A DNA stretch of 64,000 nucleotides. Source: Leptoclinus maculatus (lineage: Eukaryota; Chordata; Actinopteri; Perciformes; Stichaeidae). A model generated the notes under the pieces. That model saw only the letters and a list, made by a program, of their open reading frames with translations, searched no databases and had not been told where the DNA came from. Shown piece after piece: positions 1 through 9,792 of this stretch (position 1 is the stretch's first letter; each line of letters starts with the position of its first letter). Position numbers and translations under genes: made by a program. Location of the stretch: contig JAVDOI010000135.1 of NCBI GenBank assembly GCA_032191485.1, positions 114,501 to 178,500 on the forward strand, given 5' to 3'.

Positions 1-99
1 CTCAGTTTTGCACACACTTCTGAGGAGCTTCGTTCCTTTCCGTCTGTTGTAAAACAGCCTCTACATTTTTAGAACGTGGAGGTAGCACCGCACGCGACA

Positions 100-348
100 C
101 AGACTTTACCAAACTGACTAATACATCTATTGTAGTATAATGTATTGTAAAAACTGCATTACTTGCCTTCAAGATTGTTGAATCAAGAAAACAAAAAAAG
201 CGTTTGCACGTTCCTTTAATGTCTGCCTACCAAATTAAATTACTTTATCATCTGATCATTGTTTATAAGAAGGTTTGCATTCTGGCACAAATGACTAAAG
301 AACCAGTTCATAAATAAATTCTTTCTAAATAAACAGAAGTTAAATAAA
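100..348 (+). other. 3' UTR end of an upstream TRIM paralogue (partial)
   Basis: This stretch matches the 3' UTR of the TRIM gene at 3338-4981 (compare 5130-5410) almost base for base, including the block ending in repeated AATAAA signals (328-333 and 343-348). The homology continues past the polyadenylation signals (345-415 resembles 5615-5690). I infer that another member of the tandem TRIM cluster lies just left of the window and that only its transcript end is visible. No coding sequence of it is present here. Confidence 0.65.
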
Positions 349-415
349 GTGAGGACGCCCTCTAGAGGAGTTCATAACAAACTGCAGCCTGTGTTCACAT
401 GAAGACGTGCTCTTC

Positions 416-1080
416 ATGAATAACTACAGTCTGATGCTGAAGCAGAGTACGCAAAAGAAAAGCAGAATGCACAATTCATTTGAGTCAATTATGGTAAAAA
501 ATACTCTGTCTGATATAATTGGCAAACATTTTGTGTGTTTTGTAGTTTTAGAGCTCAATCTAAAATCAGTAACTTTACTGTCACTGAAGAAGAAGAAGTA
601 CTTAAAAAGTGCTTTAAAACAATCACAGAGTGGCCCATGAGACTGTATAGTGTGTGGAACAGATACTGGTTACAGTCAGAATGACACATTAGCAGAGAAA
701 TGACAAGATACATTTAATGTACAAAATAAGAATCAGGTTGTCATACTTTACTTGTGGTTTTCCATTTTTGGAGGCTTTTTACTTTTCCATCTCTTCATCT
801 AAGAGGGAACTATTGTACGTTTTACTTCAATAAATGCAGATTTACATTTTACATTCAACATAAAATAAATTTATATCACTGTTGTTCTGTAATCTGGTAA
901 TTCAAAACCACAATGTTGTTGTTATGCTGTCTATTTGTAAATATATGTTCTCCTTGAAAACAGTAAAAACTCATCTATCCAAGTCTATGTCAGGGTGTTT
1001 CCCAAAGAGGCAGTAAAAGCTCCTTCACAGAGCTTCACTGAGAGGAGGAGCAACTCTGAAAGAGGAGAGCTGCAGACTCA
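416..1080. other. intergenic, no gene seen
   Basis: AT-rich DNA between the upstream TRIM 3' end and the promoter of the next TRIM gene. The longest open frame (77 codons, 407-640) has no recognisable domain or codon bias and I treat it as chance. Confidence 0.6.
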
Positions 1081-1093
1081 CTTCTCCTGAAGT

Positions 1094-1105
1094 GAAAGTG
1101 AAAGT
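1094..1105 (+). promoter_or_regulatory. ISRE-like element (GAAAGTGAAAGT)
   Basis: The 12 bases fit the GAAANNGAAANN consensus bound by IRF and ISGF3 factors. They sit about 100 bp upstream of the splice donor of the untranslated first exon of the TRIM gene that begins coding at 3338, which places them in the core promoter. Interferon induction is typical of fish TRIM genes, so induction is a reasonable inference, but only the motif is seen. Confidence 0.65.
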
Positions 1106-1109
1106 TAGT

Positions 1110-1203
1110 CTGAGCGACAGCAGAGCTGCAGTCGAGACAAGTCTCTCTGTTTCTCTCTAAAGAAACATTCAACTGAATCCAGCAGAGTCTCTGACAAACT
1201 CTG
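1110..1203 (+). other. untranslated first exon of TRIM gene 1
   Basis: A short exon-like segment ends at 1203 with the donor GTGAGT. The matching acceptor (gtcctcag) ends at 3328, nine bases before the ATG at 3338. A noncoding first exon followed by a single coding exon is a common layout in teleost TRIM clusters. The exact transcription start is not visible; it should lie just after the ISRE-like element. Confidence 0.55.
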
Positions 1204-1776
1204 GTGAGTACACTGTTCTACAGAGACTCTTCATGTTTGGTCCTCGTTTAGTTCAAACCAGGATCCAGAACAAAGACAACACACCAGAGAAACTAGGCCT
1301 GCTAACAGCTAACTAGCCTTTAGCTTAGACTCCTCCTTCTCCGTACTTTTGCTCTCGTGCGCACAGTGCAACTTCCGTCATTTAGCTCTGACAGCCGCCT
1401 TCAAAATAAAAGCATTCCGTCTTGAAACAGGAAAAAACATGACAAATTTAGGAAACAGACAAAAACATGTAACAAAGGCAACAAATTGATTGCCCAACAC
1501 GAATTGGGTTACTTAGTTTAGTTTAGTTTAGTTTATTGAGCGTGTGTGTGAGAGTAAACATGGACTTTTGTGTACAATGTTTTCTAGTATTTTTAAAAAA
1601 CAAGACAATATCGATATGGGTCTATAGTTATTAAACAACGTGGAGTTTCTGCTTTAAACAAAGGAATAACTTGTCAATCCTCTGGCACAGCACCTGTTTT
1701 CAAAGACAAGGTGGAGATGTGAACACGCTGCAGTATTCACTGTTTCACCTGTTTGACAAGGAATGCAGAAATGTTG

Positions 1777-2180
1777 TCATGGCCGCTGAAGATGTTTTAA
1801 GATCATAATTATATCACTTATGTCTTGAACATCAGGGGGCAGAACACTCGAGATAATAGGGACATTTGTTGGAATAACATCCAGTGGATTCCCATGACAA
1901 GCAGGAATATTGTTCTCTAATTCATGACCAATATTTACAAAGAATTCATTACATTGTTGATCTTTATCAAATGACTTGTTAAGAGAATTGTCACCGTCCA
2001 AAAAGACTGAAGGAAGCTCTGGGGAGTCTTTTCTCTTTGCAGCACCTGGTTTATTACTTCCCACGTGGTTTTTATATCTTCTGAACACTTCATACATGAT
2101 TTTTATATGATATGCCAAATCAGCATTATTTCCACTTATAGATCATCCCATGAAATACTGGTAAGAACATCTTTACATTT
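1777..2180 (-). mobile_element. LINE (non-LTR retrotransposon) ORF2 fragment
   Basis: On the minus strand the translation reads like the linker between endonuclease and reverse transcriptase in L2/Rex-type LINEs, with the signature CNEFFVNIGHELENNIP (the usual form is FNxYFxxIGxxLAxxIP). The open frame runs 1777-2118, and the similarity continues upstream after a frame change. It is a truncated fossil in the intron of TRIM gene 1. The family is not resolved. Confidence 0.55.
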
Positions 2181-2406
2181 TGAAATGTTTGACTTGCTCA
2201 TAGTTCTATTAATCTTGATCACAGAGTTCTGGAAATGATCAGACAAGTCTGAATACAAGACTCCAGATTCTCCAGAAAGATTCTTCAGATGTTATCAATC
2301 AAAGTCACTGAATGTTCTGTAACTCCTGTTGCTTCATGAATAAGAGGGAAACAGTAACTAGAGTAGAGAATGTTGAGAAGATCCCCAGCAGGAGAATGTA
2401 GTGTGT

Positions 2407-2884
2407 TTGGTAACGCTTTATAATAACTACACACTATGAAGCATTAGTTAATATGAGTAAACACTTAATTCATCATTTATAAAGCATTGTTCCTACATTA
2501 ACACTCATTAGTATGCAATTCATAACAACAGTTATAAATGTTTTATTCTTGATTAATAAGCTCGTCTATTATGTGTTTCATTGTTGTGTTTTCATACTTT
2601 ATAAATGATGGATTCCCCATTTGTAAATGAAGTATTATATATTTTACAAACCAATTATTAAGGAGTTGTAGATGATTAATAAGATAATTTATAAAGTGTT
2701 AGTAAATGATTAATAACTTATTTAGATGTACATTATTCATGCCTTTATATATATAATGATTTAGATATGCACTAATGGTTAGGGACTATGTTAATATATG
2801 CTTTATAAACGCGTATTAATACTGCAAGTCATGATTAATTCATGATTTATTAAGGTAGTTACTAGTCCTTAGTAAAGTGTTTTG
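2407..2884. repeat. AT-rich MITE-like element with inverted ends
   Basis: The block begins GGTAACGCTTTATAATAACT and ends with a rough inverted copy (its reverse complement begins AACACTTTACTAAGGACTAG). The interior is rich in short variants of TTATAAATG and TTAATAAT. This is the look of a teleost non-autonomous DNA transposon of the GGTAACACTTTA type. Target-site duplications are not clear. It lies in the intron of TRIM gene 1. Confidence 0.45.
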
Positions 2885-3220
2885 TGTGAGCTCATCTAAA
2901 TTGAGGACTATTTATGCTTTACAAAGCATTTGTAAATGACATTGAAAGGCCATCAGTGCCTCAAAACCCATAGTTTTTTAACAGAAAAGGCAAATAGACA
3001 CAACACAAAGTGATCAAGAACATATCTATTTATTGCAAGATGCAAACAATATACTGTTAAATACAAACCTCTCAGCCATTCATTCATGTAAGAAACAAAC
3101 AAACAAAGACATTCTCGTTCAGGAGAACATGGCTGGATATAAAACATTTGTAAATATACGACTAGAGCTAACCAGGAGCTTTGCATATTAGTTTACATTT
3201 ACTTATTTACTTATTAATTT

Positions 3221-3260
3221 TAACCAAGCGATAATAACGCGTTAACTTGCCCAGCCCTAG
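3221..3260 (-). mobile_element. end fragment of a hAT-like element
   Basis: The reverse complement begins CTAGGGCTGGGCAAGTTAAC and continues with GCG-rich sequence, a form common at the tips of vertebrate hAT elements. Only this end is seen, about 70 bp upstream of the coding-exon acceptor. Confidence 0.35.
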
Positions 3261-3337
3261 TTTTAATGAACAAATAATCAAACGATATATAGTAACGGTT
3301 TTGTTTTTTTCACACTTGTTGTCCTCAGACTGTAGAT

Positions 3338-4981
3338 ATGTCTGCTGCCAGCTGTCTGCTGACTGAAGATCAGTTTCTGTGCTCCATCTGTCTGGATGTG
3401 TTCACTGATCCAGTCACCATACCATGTGGACACAACTTCTGTAAAACCTGCATCACTCAACACTGGAACGTTAATGTCCCCTATCAGTGTCCAAACTGTA
3501 ACAAGCTTTTCTACACCAGACCTGAGCTGCAGGTCAATACTTTCATCTCTGAGATGGCTGCTCAGTTCAGACAGTCAGCTCAACAGAAAGCCAGCAGCAG
3601 CAGCTCAGAGCAACAAGCTGCCAAACCAGGAGAAGTTCCCTGTGACGTCTGCACTGGAACCAAACTGAAGGCCCTGAAGTCCTGCCTGGTGTGTCTGGTC
3701 TCCTACTGTGAGACTCACCTGGAGCCTCATCTGACAACGTCAGGTCTGAAAAGACATCAGCTGATCGACCCTGTGGAGAACCTGGAAGGCAGGATGTGTA
3801 CGGAGCACGATAAACTGCTGGAGCTGTTCTGTAAGACCGACCAGATGTGTGTCTGCATGCTCTGCACTGTTTTAGACCACAAGAACCATGATTTTGTTCC
3901 TCTGAAAGAAGGATATGAAGGAAAGAAGACCGAGCTGGGCAAGACTGAGGCTGAAATTCAGCAGATGATCCAGAAGAGACGACTGAAGATTCAGGAGATC
4001 AAACACTCAGTAGAGATCAGTGAGGAAGATGCAGACAGAGAGATAGCAGATGGTGTTCAGGTCTTCATCGCTCTGAAGGAGTCTGTTGAGAGAAGTCAGG
4101 CCGAGCTCATCGACACGATCAAAGAGAAGCAGAGAAAGACAGAGAAACAGGCTGAAGGCTTCATCAAAGAGCTGGAACAGGAAATCTCTGAGCTGAAGAA
4201 GAGAAGCACTGAGGTGGAGCAGCTCTCACGCTCTGAAGACCACCTCCACCTCCTCCAGAGCTTCAGGACCCTGGACACTGCTCCACCCACCAAGGACTGG
4301 ACAGGAGTCAGAGTCAGTCCACCTTCATATGAGGAGACTGTGAGGAGAGCTGTGAATCAGCTGGAGGAGACGCTCAGTAAACAGATAGCCAAAGTCAAGC
4401 TGAAGTGGGTCCAGCAGTCTGCAGTGGATGTGACACTTGATCCTGATACAGCACATCCCAAACTTATCCTGTCTGATGATGGAAAACAAGTTAAACGTAG
4501 TAGGCAACAACAACAGAATCTCTCAGACAATCCAGAGAGATTTGATAAATCTTTTAATGTCTTAGCAAAGCAGAGTTTCTCTTCAGGAAGATTTTACTAC
4601 GAGGTTCAGGTTAAAGGGACGGCTCAGTGGTCTTTAGGAGTCGCCAGAGAGTCGATCAACAGGAAGGGAATCATCACAATGTCTCCTCAGAATGGATTCT
4701 GGATGATAAATTGTTTGCGTGGGAATTATGAAGCTCTTGATGACCCTGATATCCGTCTCTCTCTGAAGTCTCGGCCTCAGAAGGTGGGGGTGTTTGTGGA
4801 TTATGAGGAGGGTCTGGTCTCCTTTTATGACGTTGATGCTGCAGCTCTTATCTACTCCTTTACTGGCTGCTGCTTCACTGAGAAACTCTACCCATTCTTT
4901 AGTGCTGGATTCCCATCATTCTTGGATTTCATTAAAAACTCTGACCCCTTGATCATCTCTCCTGTCAATCACACTGAGTAG
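3338..4981 (+). CDS. TRIM-family E3 ubiquitin ligase (RING, B-box, coiled coil, PRY-SPRY), gene 1
   Basis: A single coding exon of 547 codons, probably a cytosolic RING-type ubiquitin ligase of innate immunity, like TRIM25/TRIM16-like genes expanded in fish. The RING is complete: C15, C18, C30, H32, C35, C38, C51 and C54. A B-box1-type region follows (C102, C105, C116, C119, C124) and a B-box2 at about 150-192. A charged coiled coil covers about 195-300. The PRY-SPRY at about 365-540 has the family marks LDPDTAHP, WSLGVARESINRKG and VGVFVDYEEGLVSFYD. The ATG follows the acceptor at 3328 by nine bases and begins MSAASCLLTEDQFLC, a usual fish TRIM start. An ISRE-like promoter lies upstream. The SPRY target is unknown. 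It forms a tandem pair with the gene at 8296, and the exact orthologue cannot be assigned. Confidence 0.92.
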   Translation: MSAASCLLTEDQFLCSICLDVFTDPVTIPCGHNFCKTCITQHWNVNVPYQCPNCNKLFYTRPELQVNTFISEMAAQFRQSAQQKASSSSSEQQAAKPGEVPCDVCTGTKLKALKSCLVCLVSYCETHLEPHLTTSGLKRHQLIDPVENLEGRMCTEHDKLLELFCKTDQMCVCMLCTVLDHKNHDFVPLKEGYEGKKTELGKTEAEIQQMIQKRRLKIQEIKHSVEISEEDADREIADGVQVFIALKESVERSQAELIDTIKEKQRKTEKQAEGFIKELEQEISELKKRSTEVEQLSRSEDHLHLLQSFRTLDTAPPTKDWTGVRVSPPSYEETVRRAVNQLEETLSKQIAKVKLKWVQQSAVDVTLDPDTAHPKLILSDDGKQVKRSRQQQQNLSDNPERFDKSFNVLAKQSFSSGRFYYEVQVKGTAQWSLGVARESINRKGIITMSPQNGFWMINCLRGNYEALDDPDIRLSLKSRPQKVGVFVDYEEGLVSFYDVDAAALIYSFTGCCFTEKLYPFFSAGFPSFLDFIKNSDPLIISPVNHTE

Positions 4982-5388
4982 AACAACCATTTGATTTTCA
5001 ACAGAAAGATGATTTAATAGAATACATGTAGATTTATTGATGATGTAGTTTATACGTTTTTTTTTTTTTTCAGATTCTGATCAATGTGTTCTTTTCTTGT
5101 TTTTTCTGTAATTGTTTCTCTACTACAAACAGATTTGACGAAACTGTCTAATATATCTATTGTTGTATAATGTATTGTAATAACTGCATTACCTGCCTTT
5201 AAGATTGTTGAGTCATGAAAACACAATGTACTCTGAAATAAGAAGCTTTTGCACGTTCCTTTAATGTCTGGCTGCCATATTAAATTACTTTATTATCTGA
5301 TCATTGTTTATAAGAAGGTTTGCATTCTGGCACAAATTACTAAAGAACATTTTATAAATAAGACAAAAGTTATTTGATTTTCTTTCTA

Positions 5389-5409
5389 AATAAACAGAAG
5401 CTAAATAAA
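5389..5409 (+). terminator. polyadenylation signals of TRIM gene 1
   Basis: Two AATAAA hexamers (5389-5394 and 5404-5409) lie about 410 bp after the stop codon. The same pair occurs at 328-348 in the 3' UTR of the upstream paralogue, which supports use of these sites. Confidence 0.6.
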
Positions 5410-5680
5410 GTGTTCATGTTGTCTGATGAAGGTACTTTGTTGTTGATTAATATCAAGTTGAATAAAACATTGTTATTTATAATCACCTCAGAATCATGTT
5501 GAGCTGACGAGCTCCAGCACAACATCACATATTAGATGGTTGGTAGTGTAACATAATGTAGTGTTGTTTTATCATTTTAAACCAGTACTACTAGTTAGTA
5601 GAGAAGGAGTGAGAAGTGAGGACGCCCTCTAGAGGAGGTCATAACAAACTGCAGCCTGTGTTCATATGAAGACATGCTCT

Positions 5681-5765
5681 CATCTTAGTCCACTAGGTGT
5701 CTCTGTGTTCATATGAAGACGTGCTCTCATCTTAGTCCACTAGGTGTCTTTGTGTTCATAGAAGA
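5681..5765 (+). repeat. short tandem duplication, about 2 copies
   Basis: A roughly 47-bp unit starting TGTGTTCATATGAAGAC and ending CCACTAGGTGTCT occurs twice, with a partial third copy. It is a small local duplication downstream of TRIM gene 1. Confidence 0.6.
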
Positions 5766-5770
5766 CATAA

Positions 5771-5979
5771 GAGGGTTGTCTGGTAACCGCAAGGTCGAAG
5801 GTTCCATCCTTGACTGGGACGTGTCATGTGTCGAAGTGTCCCTGAGCAAGACACTGTACCCCTAGCTCCCTGGGCGCCTGTCATTGGCAGCCCACTGCTC
5901 CCTATATACAGGGATGGGTCAAATGCAGAGAAAAATTTCCCCCATAAAGGGATAAATATAGTGTATATTTTTTTTTTTA
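5771..5979 (+). mobile_element. tRNA-derived SINE (fish type)
   Basis: The sequence has the body of a common teleost SINE: a B-box-like GGTCGAAGGTTCC, then TGTCCCTGAGCAAGACACTG, TGGCAGCCCACTGCTCC and a GGGATGGGTCAAATGCAGAG tail domain, ending in a T-rich tract. The A-box end appears truncated. It abuts the hAT relic on its right. Confidence 0.7.
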
Positions 5980-6049
5980 GTGCATTTGGAAATACAGAAG
6001 CTTAAATTGTGGGAAATATTATGTTTTCGGTGGAGCCACTGTTCTCAAA

Positions 6050-7310
6050 CTGGCAACACACATGACGTAACGGACAGCGTGCTCTCTGACACGCCCACCA
6101 CCAAAGAAACACTTCCTACTCCAGTCGGCACTTTGCGCTGTGAGACGCGCTACATGAAGCTAACGTTAGCTCGGTGCAACATGGCTAATAGACCAGAAAT
6201 AAAAGATCCTCCAACGGCCTACAGGTCTGGTGTTTGGAGCCACTTTGGTTTCTCTGTGAACTATGAGGGCGATGGTGAGAGAGTGGTGGATACAAAAACA
6301 ACGCGATCAACAAGCGATCACCAAGCGATCACCACGGCGATTGGTACATTTATAACCGCGGACATGAGACCCGACTCTGTAGTGTAAAACGCTTTATGAA
6401 CCTGCTGAATGTTATTGAGCCCATTTTGAGCCCATTTCAGCCAAACCGTAATTTCCGCTTTGTACAAGAAAACAAAAGCACAAGTAGAGAATCACATGTC
6501 GAGGCACCCGCTGCTGCTCTGACAACGGATGCCTGGACGTCGAGGGCTACACAACGCTACCTGACTGTAACACACATTACCTCACCACTGAATGAGATGA
6601 AGAGTCATGTTCTTCAGACACAACGCTACCTGACTGTAACACACATTACCTCACCACTGAATGAGATGAAGAGTCATGTTCTTCAGACACAACGCTACCT
6701 GACTGTAACACACATTACCTCATCACTGAATGAGATGAAGAGCCATGTTCTTCAGACACAACGCTACCTGACTGTAACACACATTACCTCACCACTGAAT
6801 GAGATGAAGAGCCACGTTCTTCAGACACAACGCTACCTGACTGTAACACACATTACCTCACCACTGAATGAGATGAAGAGCCATGTTCTTCAGACACAAC
6901 GCTACCTGACTGTAACACACATTACCTCACCACTGAATGAGATGAAGAGCCATGTTCTTCAGACACAACGCTACCTGACTGTAACACACATTACCTCACC
7001 ACTGAATGAGATGAAGAGCCATGTTCTTCAGACACAACGCTACCTGACTGTAACACACATTACCTCACCACTGAATGAGATGAAGAGTCATGTTCTTCAG
7101 ACACAACGCTACCTGACTGTAACACACATTACCTCACCACTGAATGAGATGAAGAGTCATGTTCTTCAGACACAACGCTACCTGACTGTAACACACATTA
7201 CCTCACCACTGAATGAGATGAAGAGTCATGTTCTTCAGACACAACGCTACCTGACTGTAACACACATTACCTCATCACTGAATGAGATGAAGAGCCACGT
7301 TCACTAGGTG
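6050..7310 (+). pseudogene. decayed ZBED1-like hAT transposase
   Basis: The N-terminal part (frame through 6387) reads MANRPEIKDPP followed by a BED-finger-like SGVWSHFGF and the family segment AITTAIGTFITADMRPDSVV. A frame change then leads into MNLLNVIEPILSPF and TTDAWTSRATQRYLTVTHIT. These are recognisable pieces of ZBED1/hAT transposases, where LTTDxWTSRATxSY precedes the catalytic core. The zinc ligands of the BED finger, the rest of the core and the dimerisation domain are missing. The last piece has been amplified (see the 69-bp repeat). It is a dead element, flanked on the right by a hAT-type terminal repeat ending at 7623. Confidence 0.7.
6551..7306 (+). repeat. 69-bp tandem repeat, 11 copies, in frame within the hAT relic
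   Basis: The unit begins ACAACGCTACCTGACTGTAA, and its first two copies start at 6551 and 6620, giving a 69-bp period. The period is a multiple of three, so all 11 copies stay open and encode repeats of QRYLTVTHITSPLNEMKSHV plus LQT. Copies differ at only a few sites (P/S, GTC/GCC, TGT/CGT). The unit is the hAT segment after the TTDAWTSRAT motif, so the array arose inside a transposase fossil. The open frame of 303 codons (6396-7307) is therefore not evidence of a gene by itself. Confidence 0.9.
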
Positions 7311-7524
7311 TAGTTCCATCATTGTTCATACTACAATTATGGAGAAGATGTAAGTATCAATACTACATTAACGTTACATTTTTTAAGGAGCAGTTAAAAG
7401 TTAGTTTTTTATGCTTATGTGTTGCTAAGCAGTATAGTTCCATCATTGTTCAAAGTCAAAGAATAGCTTTATGATGTTGAATAAATATATTTTAAAATCA
7501 AGTACGTTTCTCTGGCATTTATAG

Positions 7525-7623
7525 TTTTCTACTGTATTGAAAACGTACCGAACCGTACCGAACCGTGGCTCCACTGTACCGTACCGAACCGAACCGTGAC
7601 TTTTGTGAACCGTTACACCCCTA
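7525..7623 (-). mobile_element. hAT terminal repeat end
   Basis: The reverse complement begins TAGGGGTGTAACGGTTCACA and continues with GGTTCGGTTCGGTACGGTAC, the usual tip of fish hAT elements of the ZBED type. It marks the right edge of the relic at 6050-7310. The matching left tip was not found; the SINE at 5771-5979 stands where it should be. Confidence 0.6.
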
Positions 7624-8286
7624 ATAAACAACTATGAATTGAAGCAGAATATTTCGTTAAATAAAAAATTATTTTGATTATTATTTTATTTTCAATAAAG
7701 TTTGACTTTTGGACTTCAGAACGCTAAAGTCACACAAGTCAGAAACAATCCTACTCAGCCACCACTGGAATCTAATTGTACAAACAGTTTAATACTGATA
7801 ATATTAGAGTACCCTGATCTTTATCTGCACCTGTGTAGAAACACTGTGTTTAAACACAATGAATAGACACGCTAAACAAAAAGCTCCGCAGCATTCAAAT
7901 ATTGATATTCATAGTTGACTATATGTCGCTGTCCATTGACGGCGGGTGCTGAATTAATGTTGCCCTGACATACAGTGAAGGGAGGGAAGGGACAGGTATG
8001 TGGTCCTTGGCCGGTGGACCCTCTGCCTCCGCCATCCCTCTTACACCGGGCACACAGATGGGCACAAGTACTTACACAATGTGGGCGCTGGGCATGAAAA
8101 TGACAACTGTGTCGAGAGGAAACTTGCAATGAGTTGTGCTGCACTTTGAACAGAGAAGATGTTTTTTCCCAACAGCATTAATGATGATTTTCCTTATATT
8201 CCACTGATCCTAGTTTGATTTTATTAAACAAACAATCAAAAGTTATGTAATAACTGTTTTGTTTTTGTCACCCTTGTTGTCCTCAG
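7624..8286. other. intergenic upstream of TRIM gene 2
   Basis: There is no exon with a clear donor and no ISRE-like GAAANNGAAA in the immediate upstream DNA, unlike TRIM gene 1. A minus-strand open frame (7872-8144) is rich in Cys and His (CxHxHxxxC-like spacing) and could be a transposase tail, but I cannot place it. The acceptor gtcctcag at 8279-8286 is conserved with gene 1. Confidence 0.4.
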
Positions 8287-8295
8287 AGTGTAGAT

Positions 8296-9792
8296 ATGTC
8301 TGCTGCCAGCTGTCTGCTGACTGAAGATCAGTTTCTGTGCTCCATCTGTCTGGATGTGTTCACTGATCCAGTCGCCATACCATGTGGACACAACTTCTGT
8401 AAAACCTGCATCACTGAACACTGGGATATTGATGCCCCTTATCAATGTCCCAACTGTAAAGAGGGTTTCAACACAAAACCTGTGCTGCGGGTCAATACTT
8501 TCATCTCTGAGATGGCTGCTCAGTTCAGACAGTCAGCTCAACAGAAAGCCAGCAGCAGCAGCTCAGAGCAACAAGCTGCCAAACCAGGAGACGTTCCCTG
8601 TGACGTCTGCACTGGAACCAAACTGATGCCCTGGATGCTCTACCTGTTGGGTCTGATGTGTGTTTTCATGCTCTGGATAGTTTTAGACCACAAAACACAT
8701 GTTGTTGTTCTACTGAAAGAAGAATACGAAGGAACGAAGGCCGAGCTGGAGAGGACGAAGACTGAAATCCAGCAGATGCTCCAAGAGAGACAAATTATGA
8801 TTCATGAGATCAAACACTTAGTGGAGGAAAGTAGGGAAGATGCAGACAGAGAGATAGCAGATGGTGTTCAGGTCTTCACCGCTCTGAAGGAGTCTGTTGA
8901 GAGAAGCCAGGCCGAGCTCATCGACACGATCAAAGAGAAGCAGAGAAAGACAGAGAAACAGGCTGAAGGCTTCATCAAAGAGCTGGAACAGGAAATCTCT
9001 GAGCTGAAGAAGAGAAGCACTGAGGTGGAGCAGCTCTCACGCTCTGAAGACCCCCTCCACCTCCTCCAGAGCTTCAGGACCCTGAACACTGCTCCACCCA
9101 CCAAGAACTGGACAGGAGTCAGAGTCAGTCCACCTTCATATGAGGGGACTGTGAGGAGAGCTGTGAATCAGCTGGAGGAGATGCTTAACGAAGAGATAAG
9201 TTATCTGCTTTTCGTCGAGCTGAAGAGGGTCCAGCAGTCTGCAGTGGATGTGACTCTTGATCCTGATACAGCACATCCCAACCTCATCCTGTCTGATGAT
9301 GGAAAACAGGTTAAATGTGGTGATGTAAAGAAGAATCTCCCAGACAATCCAGAGAGATTTGATGCATCTATAAGTGTCTTAGCAAAGCAGAGTTTCTCTT
9401 CAGGAAGATTTTACTACGAGGTTCAGGTTAAAGGGAAGACTCAGTGGTATTTAGGAGTGGTCAGAGAGTCGATCAACAGGAAGGGAATCATCCCACTGAC
9501 TCCTCAGGATGGTTACTGGACGATATGTTTGTTGAACGGGAATTTGTACATAGCTCTTACTGCCCCTCCAGTCCTTCTCTCTCTGAAGTCTCAGCCTCAG
9601 AAGGTGGGGGTGTTTGTGGATTATGAGGAGGGTCTGGTCTCCTTTTATGACGTTGATGCTGCAGCTCTTATCTACTCCTTTACTGGCTGCTGCTTCACTG
9701 AGAAACTCTACCCATTCTTTAATCCTCATCTTAATGCTGGTGTTAAAAACTCTGCTCCTCTGTTCATCTCTCCTGTCAATCACACTGAGTAG
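8296..9792 (+). CDS. TRIM-family protein with B-box deletion (RING, coiled coil, PRY-SPRY), gene 2
   Basis: A tandem copy of the gene at 3338, 498 codons against 547. The RING keeps all eight ligands (C15 to C54), so ligase activity is plausible. Similarity then runs to residue 110 (CDVCTGTKL) and resumes at LDHKTH. About 49 codons are missing, taking the second half of B-box1 and nearly all of B-box2. The junction reads MPWMLYLLGLMCVFMLWIVL (residues 111-130), a 20-residue hydrophobic run not present in gene 1. The coiled coil and PRY-SPRY (LDPDTAHP, WYLGVVRESINRKG, VGVFVDYEEGLVSFYD) are intact and in frame, with no stop. The start and acceptor (gtcctcag at 8279-8286) match gene 1. No noncoding first exon or ISRE was found nearby, so expression is uncertain. 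It may be a functional variant or a young gene on the way to decay. Confidence 0.82.
   Translation: MSAASCLLTEDQFLCSICLDVFTDPVAIPCGHNFCKTCITEHWDIDAPYQCPNCKEGFNTKPVLRVNTFISEMAAQFRQSAQQKASSSSSEQQAAKPGDVPCDVCTGTKLMPWMLYLLGLMCVFMLWIVLDHKTHVVVLLKEEYEGTKAELERTKTEIQQMLQERQIMIHEIKHLVEESREDADREIADGVQVFTALKESVERSQAELIDTIKEKQRKTEKQAEGFIKELEQEISELKKRSTEVEQLSRSEDPLHLLQSFRTLNTAPPTKNWTGVRVSPPSYEGTVRRAVNQLEEMLNEEISYLLFVELKRVQQSAVDVTLDPDTAHPNLILSDDGKQVKCGDVKKNLPDNPERFDASISVLAKQSFSSGRFYYEVQVKGKTQWYLGVVRESINRKGIIPLTPQDGYWTICLLNGNLYIALTAPPVLLSLKSQPQKVGVFVDYEEGLVSFYDVDAAALIYSFTGCCFTEKLYPFFNPHLNAGVKNSAPLFISPVNHTE

Noticed and set aside
6551..7306. CRISPR-like array
   Set aside because: Copies are directly adjacent without spacers, and this is an animal nuclear genome. 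It is a tandem repeat of a transposase segment.
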